In this document: positions 12,040 to 22,478 of the stretch, piece after piece
How the letters are laid out: each line of letters starts with the position of its first letter
How positions within the stretch are numbered: position 1 is the stretch's first letter
Origin: Marsupella aquatica
Taxonomy: Eukaryota > Marchantiophyta
Assembly (NCBI GenBank): GCA_973895155.1
Contig: OZ316898.1
Coordinates: 12,028,001 to 12,092,000, forward strand
Reading direction: 5' to 3'
DNA: 64,000 nucleotides
The notes under the pieces: model-generated
The model's database searches: none
What the model saw: the letters and a program-made list of their open reading frames with translations, nothing else
Told to the model about the DNA's origin: nothing
Position numbers and translations under genes: made by a program

Positions 12040-12400
12040 CTCTCGTTCCCTCTCGTTCTCGCTCGTGCTGCACTACTTGTGTGTTTCTTGTTCTATTTCT
12101 GTCACAATTGAACTCTTTGAGACGAAATGAAATATGAATAGTAGGAGTAGAGTGGTGCAATAGCTCTCGTTCTGGCTCGTGCTGCAGGTGGTTTGCCTGC
12201 TTTCTTGTTTCTTCGAAAATGAACTTCATGCTTCAAGAGATGAACAGTGGGGCTATCGTTCTCGTTCTCATTCTCATTCTCGCTCGTGCTGCAGGTTGTT
12301 TGCTGCTCTGATCAGAATGAGTGCGTTTGGCTGCTTCCTTGTTTGTTTCCTCGAAATTCAACTGCATACTTCGAAAGATGAACAGTGATGAGTAATGCAA
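12040..12400 (+). repeat. Three diverged copies of a roughly 110-bp unit
   Basis: Each unit contains a variant of CTCGTTCT..GCTCGTGCTGCA followed by a TTTCTTGTTTCTTCGAAA-like segment and GATGAACAGTG. Copies start near 12,050, 12,165 and 12,258; the first lacks the distal part. Units differ by substitutions and small gaps, so the duplication is old. Confidence 0.65.
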
Positions 12401-12904
12401 AGGGAGGGAGCCAGAGAGGGTGGTCCGCATGGGGGACGGAACCTTTGGGAATGAGGCAGGCAAGCGGTGAGTTTGCCTGCCTTCTTGTCGGAGCGAGCTC
12501 CAACGTTGTTGTTGTTTGATCGCATGCATTCTCTTGAGCTCTCGATGCTGTTCGAGGCGCTGCTTGGTTTCCTTGACATTTGATCGTTGGTGCCCGGGAG
12601 ATGTGGGGATCACGCGAGCAGGGCAGCTCTAGATAGTGTCGTAGGCTCTACTTCCTTTTTGATGGTACCCCGCAGACACGGATGATGGAGCGTTATGCTC
12701 TATCTAGCTGAGCTCCCAGGCCCCGTCGTAGCTTATTGTTGCTCCTGCGGCTCACATTGGAGTAAAGTTTGCGCGAGAGGCTAAACAATACTTTTGTGTT
12801 TCGTTCGAGAGCATAGCACGCGCGGGTGCTGATATTCTGGAATCCAATTTCATTTACTTGGCGAGGACCGCAGCGACCTTTATTCCCTTGAGCAGTAGCT
12901 TTAG

Positions 12905-13444
12905 ATACTAGTGTCCCAGGCTTTCCTTCCTTTCTTCGTATTAGAACTCCGTCGTCGCTCTGCATGGAGAAATGGAGCTCAGCAGCGCGCGCACAGGGGT
13001 GATGAAGCAGTGGGATCCCTCTCTCGTCAGCTCCTTCCTAGCACCTGTTCTCTTGCGGCTGTCTATGTTCTCAAACGTGAGTCCCATCATCCGCCAGGCT
13101 AAATAGAATTCAGGTTCTGCCCTGCGTTCATATCTGTGCTTGGTTAACATGCAGATACTTTCTCACTATCCCGGCCAACCCGAGAGGATTTTGTTGTCCA
13201 TCTCAAACCCTCACTAGAAGGTGAGATGGTAACCCTGCCTGGTAGTGTCGAAGAGTTCAACAAAGGCTTGAAAGGATTTCCCTCAAGATTTTCACGGACC
13301 TTAGAGCTCTTTCGGATGCCCTCTCATCTCATGTGCCAGGACTCATTACTCTTAATGGATATGGCAAAGACTTTAGTAATGCAGATTTCCTGTGCTAGTT
13401 TCTCCAGTGGAAGGTGGCTTTTGTTGGGTATGGTGTCTGAGTAA
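12905..13444 (+). CDS. Possible two-exon fragment of unknown gene
   Basis: I do not recognise this. Two open segments join in frame through consensus splice sites: 12,905-13,076, then a donor AAAC|GTGAGT, and 13,155-13,444 after an acceptor ACATGCAG. The 78-nt intron keeps the frame. The second segment is polar and hydrophilic, with a SRPTREDFVVHLKP stretch near its start, and ends at a TGA at 13,442-13,444. There is an in-frame stop at 12,902-12,904, so an upstream exon or a start codon is missing. It may be a gene fragment, perhaps carried by a repeat, or chance. Confidence 0.25.
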
Positions 13445-14502
13445 ACTCGTGCTGCTCCAATGAAGAATTGGAAGTACGGATTTGAATTAGATTATGAACT
13501 TGAAGATGACTGTCGTGGAGACAGATGCAATTGTTTGCCAAATTTTAACGTTGTGAGCTCACTTCTCGTCGTTCAGCTAAACAAAAAAATGTGATCGCAA
13601 AACACAACTGAGAGGAATCTCTGGCTGAGACATCACAAACATCTTGCACAGATCACCCACATCACCCACATCTTGAGACAGATGTGACCCACATCGGTGC
13701 CAGCCTCACCATGCACTTCAGCTCTTCCACGTGATGGACTGAACACAGACTCCATGAATTTAACCTGGATTTTAAGATCTGGCCTTCGTTTCCATACGAA
13801 TTGCACCAATCCTGCGATACCGCAATGGCCGCTTTATCAAAGAAAGGATGAAATTTGCTGTCTGATTAAGTAAGTCAAGCAGGATATGCAAAGCTTCAAT
13901 GTGTAGTACATCCAAGATTTAAATCGATTGTTCGTAGGTGGGGAACAGATTCGTGCGCGGTGACATGTGTTTATCATAAATTCATAAGGACAAGTGCTAC
14001 CCTATGATGCGAGGTTTTCAGAAGTAAAGTAGAGGAACCTGTACGTCTAGATATAAACGTGAAAAGTTTAAAACACTAAGGAAAGGAAAGGAAATCACGT
14101 CCTGTGGTAGACATCCTGTGGCGTTCAGCTGGTAGACATTCTTGGTTCCGCTTCAGACAGGGAAACATGTTTAAGACACCATATTACAGTGCGGAATCAG
14201 TCAGATACTGGTGTCCCTTCTTGCTTGTCATAACTAAATTAGAGAGACACCTTAAATATAGTGAGTCATGCGACCTATGCTTAGAGCCTATTACTAGACT
14301 GAAATTTATAATTAGGTTGACACCTGAAATAAACTTAAGTGAGTCACAATTTTATGTGAGATGTATTTTATAGGCTAAGCTATCTTACTAATAATTTGCA
14401 AAGCTACTTAAGGCCTATTTTCTAGAGTTGGCAACTCCCAATAAAGACAAAACTGATAATGAGTCTTTAATAATCACACAACTTAAAAAATGAAGATAAA
14501 CT
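13445..14502. other. Intergenic, no gene recognised
   Basis: No coding region, RNA gene or repeat could be supported. The frame at 14,104-14,373 has no recognisable motif. Confidence 0.55.
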
Positions 14503-15209
14503 AAAAAAACAGTATGGGGGAGGGTGGACAAAGAACTAGATGGGCAAAGATGAACTCAAATTAAAGCATACTTAGAATTGTTTCCGTGCAAGCTTTTTCT
14601 TTCTTCATATCTCTACTTTCAAGGACTCTTGGGTAAGAGGCCTAGTTAGTGTAACTTACTAGAGATGGACACTTTATCTAATGGAACGTTTGTTTGGTAC
14701 TCACACAATTTTTGCAGAAAGGGCATGGTGTGTCGGCGGACTTACTAAATGGTGATCGGGAAGTTGGACGTGAGTTTTCAAGTTACCTAGAGAAGAGAAG
14801 CTCCGAATAAGTTAAACAGCGCTTCTACATACAGGTTTGATGTCTGCTGACTTTCAAAAAAACAGTATGGGGGAGGGTGAACAAAGAAGTTCTAGATGGG
14901 CAAAGATGAACCCAAATTAAAGCATACTTAGAATTGTTTCCGTGCAAGCTTTTTCTTTCTTCATATCTCTACTTTCAAGGACTCTTGGGTAAGAGGCCTA
15001 GTTAGTGTAACTTACTAGAGGTGGACACTTTATCTAATGGAACGTTTGTTTGGTACTCACACAATTTTTGCAGAAAGGGCGTGGTGTGTGGGCCGACTTA
15101 CTAAATGGTGTTCGGGAAGTTGGACGTGAGTTTTCAAGTTACCTAGAGTAGAGAAGCTCCGAATAAGTTAAACAGCGCTTCTACATACAGGTGTGCTGTC
15201 TCCTGACTT
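14503..15209 (+). repeat. Tandem direct duplication, 353-bp period
   Basis: A segment starting AAAAAAACAGTATGGGGGAG is present twice head to tail (about 14,503-14,855 and 14,856-15,209). The copies are nearly identical, with a few substitutions and small gaps, so the event is fairly recent. Neither copy codes for anything recognisable. Confidence 0.9.
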
Positions 15210-15569
15210 CAAGTTCTTCCTGCTTTTTGTGTGGTCCCTAACATGATTATTGAACCCTAAACTCCTTGCTATTTTCTAATATAACTTTTGGTTATTTAAT
15301 TTGGCATTTACTCTGTTGCGATCCTTTAAGACGGTTTAGTGTGCTTCGAATCCGGACCAACTCCAAATCAAAGCCATGTCTGAATTGCTTATTGTCATTA
15401 CAATTTTGAATTGCAACAAATATCCTCACTTTGTAAAGAACATGAAGAAAAAAATTTAATATATACATATATATATACAAATATATCTTTATATTGACTG
15501 AGTATTAAACCTATATAATTCAGTAGATTAGATTACAAGGTTCTATAGTTGCCTGTACCAATTCACAAA

Positions 15570-15869
15570 CTAAGGCGGTAGGCCGCTTCGCTTACGATAG
15601 CTTCCAAAGATCTCTGAGGCATTACCCAAATTTGCTTCCGGTTGCCAATTATTCTCGGCCTGGTCATAACCAGTCCACTTCACCAAATACTCTAAGATTT
15701 TCCTTCCCAACTTGCGTTTGTAACGAACGTATAGAATTGCCTCCACCTCAAACTCCTCAGCGTCCTCCACCAGCATAGCGTCCAAACGCAAGACTTGATC
15801 CCGGTTGGGATCATCGTCTTGGACAAATTTCTTGATTCGGCTAACATGGTAGCTTTTGCCCATGCCCAT
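15570..15869 (-). pseudogene. Ty3/gypsy chromovirus integrase tail with chromodomain
   Basis: The roughly 99-residue minus-strand frame begins with a HVSRIKKF segment, as seen at the end of Ty3/gypsy integrases, and ends in a chromodomain with YLVKWTGYDQAENNWQP. In chromoviruses this domain directs insertion to heterochromatin. No reverse transcriptase or LTR is visible beside it, and the neighbouring gag/protease remnants are on the opposite strand, so this is an isolated fragment. It ends at a TAG just past the domain. Confidence 0.85.
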
Positions 15870-15959
15870 TTACTTGCGGGTTTACTTGGGTGTCTCCAAC
15901 ACCACCTAAACCATATTATCTTTGTGGGCCTATTGTGTGAATGATGCGATAGGGTTTCG

Positions 15960-17375
15960 CATACCTAGGAGAACTATACCTTGATTGGTAACTATACCTT
16001 AATGTAAGTATTGCTCTAACCGAAATACCTGGGAGAACTATGCCTTGACTTGGTACAAGTCTTGGAAGAAGTTGCAAGAGGACTCCTCCTTGCCGTTAAC
16101 TTGGGAAAGCCTAGTTGAGGGTCTTCGTGCTCATGTCACCACTAAGTACCTAGAGCGGCACACTTAGAGATGTGTAACGTAAATGAGCTTTAGGGGTGAT
16201 ACCCAAAACTGGGAGAACTATGCCTTGACTTGGTACAAGTCTTGGAAGAAGTCGCAAAAGGACTCCTCCCTCGGGGGTCTCACTACATGGGGACCTCCCC
16301 ATCACCTGCGACGTTTTTAGGCCTTGGACCCCCTAAAATGTAAGAAAAAAATATTATTTTTTAACCCCTATAAAGTTGGAATATTCTTAGAATATTCCAA
16401 AAATTGGATTAAAAAGACCCTAATGTTCTTATAAGTCTCAAAATTGAATTTAAAAGACCCTATTGTTCTTCTACAAAAATTCTTAAGTCTTCCCTTACAA
16501 CCAATAAAATGACCCTATCCTTCGTTGCACGTGATATGCCATTTTTGTGGAAGTGAAACCCCCGAGACTCCTCCTTGCCGTTAACTTGGGAAACCTAGTT
16601 GAGGGTCTTCGTGCTCATGTCACCACTAAGTACCTAGAGTGGCACGGTTAGAGATGTGTAACGTAAATGAGCTTTAGGGGTGATATCCAAATGATCATCA
16701 CTTATTATCAAAACCAGTTGGTGTGTATCTCGACGGGGCAAGAGACACTACATACACAACTGCACAACTTTCTAGTGATTCACGTGTGGCGCCATGGATC
16801 ATCAAAGTAAGGATTGTTCCACCAAAGGTGGCAAGCCGAGCGGAGATGGAGGGCAGAAGGGCATTAAGTAAAGCTCTAACCAAAATACCTAGGAGAACTA
16901 TGCCTTGACTTGGTACAAGTCTTGGTAAATGAGCTATAGGGGTGATATCCAAAAGCTCATCACTTATTATCAAAACCAGTTGGTGTGTATCCCGACCGGC
17001 AAGAGACCCTACATACACAACTGAACAACTTTATAGTGATTCACATGTGGTGCCATGGGTCATCATTGTAGTAAGGATTGTTCCACCAAAGGTGGCAAGC
17101 CGAGCGGAGATGGAGGGCAGCAGGGCAATAATAAAAGTATTGCTCTGACCGAACCCTTAGTAGTTGATGAGGTCCCTGTAGGGGATATGCCTGTCGGAGA
17201 GAAGGTGTTGTTGCGAGAGAAATTACGTAAGGTTATGACAATAAATCCTGACAAGCCAGTTTTTGTGAATGTCACAAGTTCTAACGGTAATCTGGGTGTT
17301 GCGTTGGTGGATACAGGCGCGGCCGCTTGCTTCATGAGTGGCATCACCTTCGAGTATATAGTGTTTATGGCATGA
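15960..17375 (+). pseudogene. Ty3/gypsy gag and protease remnant, internally duplicated
   Basis: A gag-like stretch (WYKSWKKLQEDSSLPLTWE, about 16,046-16,102) occurs at about 16,026-16,198, again at 16,207-16,690 where it is split by a MITE, and as a shortened third copy at about 16,880-16,960. A zinc-knuckle remnant of form C-x4-H-x4-C occurs twice (about 16,692-16,870 and 16,957-17,128), each copy preceded by stop codons. From 17,055 an open frame leads to ALVDTGAAACF at about 17,300-17,335, the active-site motif of a retroviral-type aspartic protease. The order gag, knuckle, protease is as expected, but stops and rearrangements make it non-functional. Confidence 0.75.
16270..16566 (+). mobile_element. 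hAT-like MITE, complete copy
   Basis: The left end is CTCGGGGGTCTCACT and the reverse complement of the right end is CTCGGGGGTTTCACT. The element is flanked by ACTCCTCC on both sides (16,262-16,269 and 16,567-16,574), an 8-bp target duplication as for hAT transposons. The same gag-derived sequence exists without the insertion at about 16,040-16,130, with a single ACTCCTCC at 16,082-16,089. The 297-bp element has no coding capacity. An extra matching G would also allow a 9-bp duplication, so a Mutator relationship cannot be fully excluded. Confidence 0.9.
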
Positions 17376-17556
17376 CTTTGAAGAGGTGTTTGGCGCTCTA
17401 CTAACTTGGGTTGGAGCCAAGCAACCAACTCTTCTTGGTAACTACAAGATCGTGATAAGCAAGTCTCGTTTCTGGAATTTCATTGAGCGAATTTTGGATG
17501 GACCCTAGCTAAGAAAATTCACGAGTTCATAATCCTTTGCATAGGTCTCCCCAAAA

Positions 17557-20500
17557 ATGTCACGGCGTACAATGTCCGAGAAGAGACATGCCGCACGAAG
17601 GCGTGCAATAAACACCTATGCCGAGTCACTGAGTCCGTTATGTCAAGGATGGGCCTCAGCCCCATTGTATCTCCAAGAATGGAGAGCCGTCTGCCAAAAG
17701 ACAATCCAAGGCATGAAGGTGTGCGGGATGTGCGGACTAGTTTGATACGGAAACACTCTGAGGATCGACAAAACATTCACCACCGTACCAAAGGTGAACA
17801 TGACGCCGTACGGCATATGCAACGCATTTGTCAACCAATACATTGAGAACCAAGATGGAACAATCAACGTGTGCGTGACTTGCATGCGAAACCCCGCCCG
17901 TATCCAGATAAACTCCTTCATATCTCCGCAATATGCGATCGACATCCTAGCCGCGAAGCCATTGTACATGCAATTGCTCTCGCTAATCAATTGTCGACTA
18001 GGCATCATACAAAAGTACAATGGCTTCCACTCTGGCTTCTACAAAAAGGAAATCCTCCTTGACAACCCGCTCATATCCTAGAATCTCGACACGCTAGAGT
18101 GCAATAATCAAGAGGAGATCATGCAACAGATATACAAGGTCATGGAACTCAATTTGACAACCGACCAACTTTTCAGAAGATACGTTTCATTGGTCGATTG
18201 CCAGACCCATCACTGGGACTGTGCATCCTAAGTTCCGACGGAGTAGAGAACATCATCAAAGACAAGAGGGCAAAGGGAATCACCACAAGATCCATGAACT
18301 TTGACCCATTCGACCCCGACCTGCACATCCTCTAAGATGTGCAGTACAGGATCCCGACTTCACGCAAGCGCAAGTACCAGGTCTTTCGTTCCGGCACTGT
18401 GTACGACCGTAAGAGAATGTGCTCCGAAGAGAGCATCAACACCGACGCGGAAGGACTATCGAACGATCCACAATTGACATTGGAAAATGCAATGTTCCCG
18501 TTCTTGTTTGTCCACTCAAGGGGTTTCCATTGAGGATAACTCAACTTGATCGACTATATGAAACGGAGGACACAACAATTGTTCAGCATATTCACTTTGT
18601 ACAAGCCGTACATGCTTATCATGTACCAATTGCGACAGGCCAGCCAAGTAGCAAGCATGAGCAGGACGATAGTAATCGACAAGGAATACATGCAAATTAA
18701 GGAGAAGTGCCCCCACTTTAGCGAGAAGGAAATATACAAAATGCTGATAAAAAAGACAATCACGCAGGCCGTTCCTGGGAGCCCGGCATGGCACGGAAGA
18801 CACCTCGACGACCTCACGTGCATGGTGAGAAAATGGGGACTGCCCCACTTCTTCCTCACGCTCACTTGCGACAAGCTCAGCGACACCCGTTGGCTTGAGA
18901 TTGCCGACCTCGAGAACCTCGTGAAGAGGATGAATCCGACCTTCTCATGGAAAGATTGTCCTGTCGAATGCGCCGTGCTCGTCCACGAACGAATCCAACG
19001 TTTTTTCAAGGATTACATTTTGTTGAAACGCGCCATAATCAGAAATGTGATCCACTACATCATCAGGTACGAGTTGCAGGGCTGCGGATCACTCCACGCC
19101 CACACGGTGCTATGGGTCAAGGATTGCAACGTCGATCAAGTCACGAATGAAATTGCAACATTCATCCCTGGCAGATTCGACTCGACATCCGGCAGATTCG
19201 AAGAGCCGAATGGACATGAAGAAAAGACCCTGTATCGCAACGTGGTGACGTAACAACTTCACTACTGCAAGGAGGGCTTGTGCTTGCAAAGGCACTCCCA
19301 AACCGGCCTCAAGTACTACAAGTTGGGTTTCCCCCAAGAAACTCACCTCGACAAAGATGCGGCCATCGACCCCGCCACGGGGAAATGGAGGTACCACAGG
19401 CCAAGCGACCACCACCAAAACGTTGTGCCATACCACCTAGTGCTCGTGTTGCTCTTGTGGGGCGCGCACATGAACCTGCAGCGCGTCACAAACGCGGCCT
19501 GGTCATTCTATTTGTTGAAGTACGTGATCAAATGCGAGCCACTGGGATCACTCCAGCTCAATGCGAACGATGCGCGCACTCTAGGACTCAAGGACCTGTC
19601 TGAAGTCCAACTCAAGCTCGTCAGTGGAGCCGTCCTGTCTCGGAGCGTGTGCGCCATGGAGGCGGCCTTGACGTGCCTCAAAATCAGCATCATCCATCGC
19701 TCGGAGACAATGGCGTTCATGGACTCGCCGCCTCCAGAACTGAGGTCCGCCATCTATCGTAAGTCCTCGGGGATATGTTTGCATCCCACCAGACTCTACG
19801 CACAGAGGCCCGAGGACATGTTTGCAATGTCCTTCTACGACTACTTCACCAACCACGAGGTCCTCACCAATAAGAAAAGCACCACCAAACACTACGTCGA
19901 CAAGGATTTGCAAGGCAATTTCGTGTATCGGATGGATCGGCTCGTGCGATTTTCGGAGTATCATCCAGTATACAAGATGAACGGCTTCTTCTACAACTAC
20001 CTCCTGAAGGTCATGAGATTCTGTGCAGAAGGCGAGATTCTCCTCAGGCCCATAAGCGAGACGTGGAGCTACTTGCACGAGTGCATACACCGCAAGTTGA
20101 TAACCAACGTCGACGACGTACACAAGTTGGTGCTTGAGTATTGCGCATCGCACCTCTACTCCCCCCACCACACATCCCACCTGCTACAGGAGCTAAACGA
20201 AAAGCTTCCCCACCAAATTTTCAACGACGCGGCCACATTCCAAGCGGTTCCCACCGTCGCCGTAGAGAAACCGATCGGCACAGTGCTCAACGACAAAACT
20301 CTCCCGACCGTCAACTTGACTCCGGACCAAATCAGAGTGTTTGAGGCACTCAAGGATGTCAAGAGCGGTCTGTTCATGATCGATGGAAATCCGGGATCCG
20401 GCAAGACTTTCTTCATCTCTTTCATGAACAAATACTGGACATATAAAGGGAGGAAGGTGAAGATGTGTGCCACCACGGGCGCGGCTGCCATAAACCTTCA

Positions 20501-21767
20501 TGCGGACGCGGTGACAATGCATTCCTTGTTCAGCATTCCAATACACGGAGAGCTCAGGCCTCTACACATCACCAGTCCCCAATACCGCATCTTGAGGAAC
20601 AATGACGTGTTCATCATAGACGAGGCGAGCATGCTGACACCCAAACTGTTGCGTTGCATCTCCACAAGACTACACGAGACACTCCAAGACGAGGATCGCT
20701 CATCCGACCCGTTCCAAAATAAGACAGTCATCCTGGTCGGAGACATGTGCCAATTGCCTCCGGTTTGCACCCACCACACCAACGACATATGCAGGTCATG
20801 CCACCTCTTGTCGTCGCCATATTTTGAGACCATGCGGAAATTTCACCTTAGCATTGTGCTCAGACAGAGCACAGATCGGGAGTTCATGGAGTTCCTTAAC
20901 AACATCCGCACAGGCCTCCCTACCCAAGAATCGATCGATGAGTGCCTGGGACGATGTTACGTGTCCAAACAAGAAGCCCATGATTTCATCGACGCCTCAA
21001 CGACCGTGATATGCACACATAGAGAAACAGTCGACAACTACAACGAACGGGCATTACGGAGATATTTTCCACGCCAAGAGATCGTGCCCGTCCCAATACT
21101 CACCAACGCCCCTTCAGACGAATCCACCCGGTCTTGGATACAAGATCCCTCCTTCCACACACTGACGAACGTTGCAATCGGATGCAAGGTGATTCTCACA
21201 CACAACATCGACCTCTCCAAGTAGGCCGCGAACGGCAACGGAGGAATCATGGAGAAAATCACTACAGAAGCCGAAGGCAAAATGTCAATTTTTGTGAGAA
21301 TGTCTTCCAACCACTGCCTCGTAAAGATCAACCGCACGGTTCATGAGAACAAGTTCATCTCGGGACAACAAACCCATCGGAAATCCACTTTCCCTCTCAT
21401 GCTCGGATACGCCATAACAGGTCACAAGAGCCAAGGTTGCACACTAGCGGGCAAGGTCGTGCTAGAAATAAACAGTGCATTCACACCGGGACTGGTGTAC
21501 GTTATGTTGAGTAGGGTCACAAATAGAGCATTCATGCGCATTGTTGGAGATCTTACGCCACCGGACTTCAAAGTGTTCCACTTACCAATTCGTCGTGTTC
21601 AACAAGCAGATGTCGACCACCAAGGCAACAAGGCAGCGAAGGCATCACAACAACAACGAGAAACGATGACAGGCGCAAATAGCAATACGACGAGCACTAC
21701 TCCTACAACAGTTCAGGTAAACAGTGTCCACTTCATACTTCACATTGTTGATGCAAACGATATATAA
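17557..21767 (+). pseudogene. Helitron Rep-helicase (RepHel), broken
   Basis: The protein nicks and unwinds DNA for rolling-circle transposition. The N-terminal region has Cys pairs (VCGMCG about 17,720; CVTC about 17,875). The Rep domain has PHFFLTLTCDK (about 18,846), the two-histidine motif SLHAHTVLW (about 19,090-19,116) and the tyrosine region YLLKYVIKC (about 19,510-19,535). The Pif1-type helicase has Walker A GNPGSGKT (about 20,388-20,411), Walker B DEAS (about 20,620), VGDMCQLPP and the late GHKSQGCTL motif (about 21,421). Breaks: stops at 17,743 and about 18,079, a frame change between about 18,090 and 18,200, a stop at about 18,333, stops at 18,531 and 18,537, TAA at 19,251 and TAG at 21,222. 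From about 18,200 to 21,767 the fragments share one frame, so these are point lesions. Confidence 0.9.
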
Positions 21768-22478
21768 TGAAATGATGATACGAAAGTTGCAAGATTCATT
21801 AACATTGACGGGCACTATTGTTCTAACACATTGTTCACGTCTTTCCTGTGCAGCCCATGACAGCCGTGGAGATGGCAAGGATGATCATGAGAGAGTTGTC
21901 GTCGGATGACTTCCGGACTGACGAGGAGGTAACGGCTAAACAAATTGCTTTCGGCAACGGTCTCGGAATCGAGACAACTGAGATGGTGAACGGGATCAAG
22001 AGGAGAGAACTGTCGAAGATGATCGAGGAGAGGAAAGTGTTCAAGGCCGACTTCTACGATCATTACGGAGATAAACCGGCGACTGGTAAGCACAAAGAGA
22101 AAACCCCCAATAAAAAATGAATTAAACCATCTCATGCACACATTAAGCACTAACTCCGTGTTGAAAACAAATGCAGGTGTCATGAAGGAGATTCTTAGGT
22201 ACATGGCAGTTCCGTTCGAGGAAGACCAGCTCACTTACAAGGACGGGATGCGTGAGTACATCCAGGTCACAAAGGGAGCTCGTCTAGAGCAACTGACCAG
22301 ATTGAGGCATGATTTCAAGATGCCACTTGATATGTTGGTAGGGCTGACACATCAGCAATCCCAGTCCCTGATCGACAGGCTGAGGAGGAGCAGCGACCAG
22401 GGGCTGCTATCTGACATCCCTGCCCAAACAACAACAGAACAACCCACCACATCCAAGCGGAAATTCAACGCGATGTGA
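21645..22478 (+). CDS. Spliced C-terminal extension of the Helitron protein
   Basis: Beyond the helicase the frame continues through two apparent introns: donor CAG|GTAAACAG (about 21,716) to acceptor CTGTGCAG (21,853), and donor ACTG|GTAAGCAC (about 22,085) to acceptor AATGCAG (22,176). The joined extension is roughly 200 residues, rich in Glu, Lys, Arg and Thr, and predicted helical. It contains segments such as MRELSSDDFRTDEEV and EILRYMAVPFEEDQLTY and ends in a basic TSKRKFNAM tail with a possible nuclear signal. I do not recognise a domain. It lies on the same strand and in order with RepHel, but it could be a captured host fragment. The joins are inferred. Confidence 0.45.

Larger units (their letters stand above)
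17539..22478 (+). mobile_element. Helitron, coding body of a degenerate copy
   Basis: The span holds the Rep/helicase coding remnants and a spliced C-terminal extension of a rolling-circle Helitron. It begins just after the gypsy protease remnant. I could not find convincing terminal structures (a TC start, or a 3' hairpin followed by CTRR), so the limits are those of the coding region only. The GC-rich, C-rich codon use differs from the AT-rich flanks and from the host genes. Confidence 0.88.

Noticed and set aside
12660-12740. tRNA-like D-arm (AGCTCAGCTAGATAGAGC) on the minus strand
   Set aside because: No matching anticodon stem and no T-arm with a GTTCRA-type loop, so a tRNA gene is not supported.
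22086-22176. Stop of the 21,848-22,120 frame as the end of a separate gene
   Set aside because: GGTAAGC and AATGCAG splice sites join it to the next open segment in frame, so an intron is more likely.
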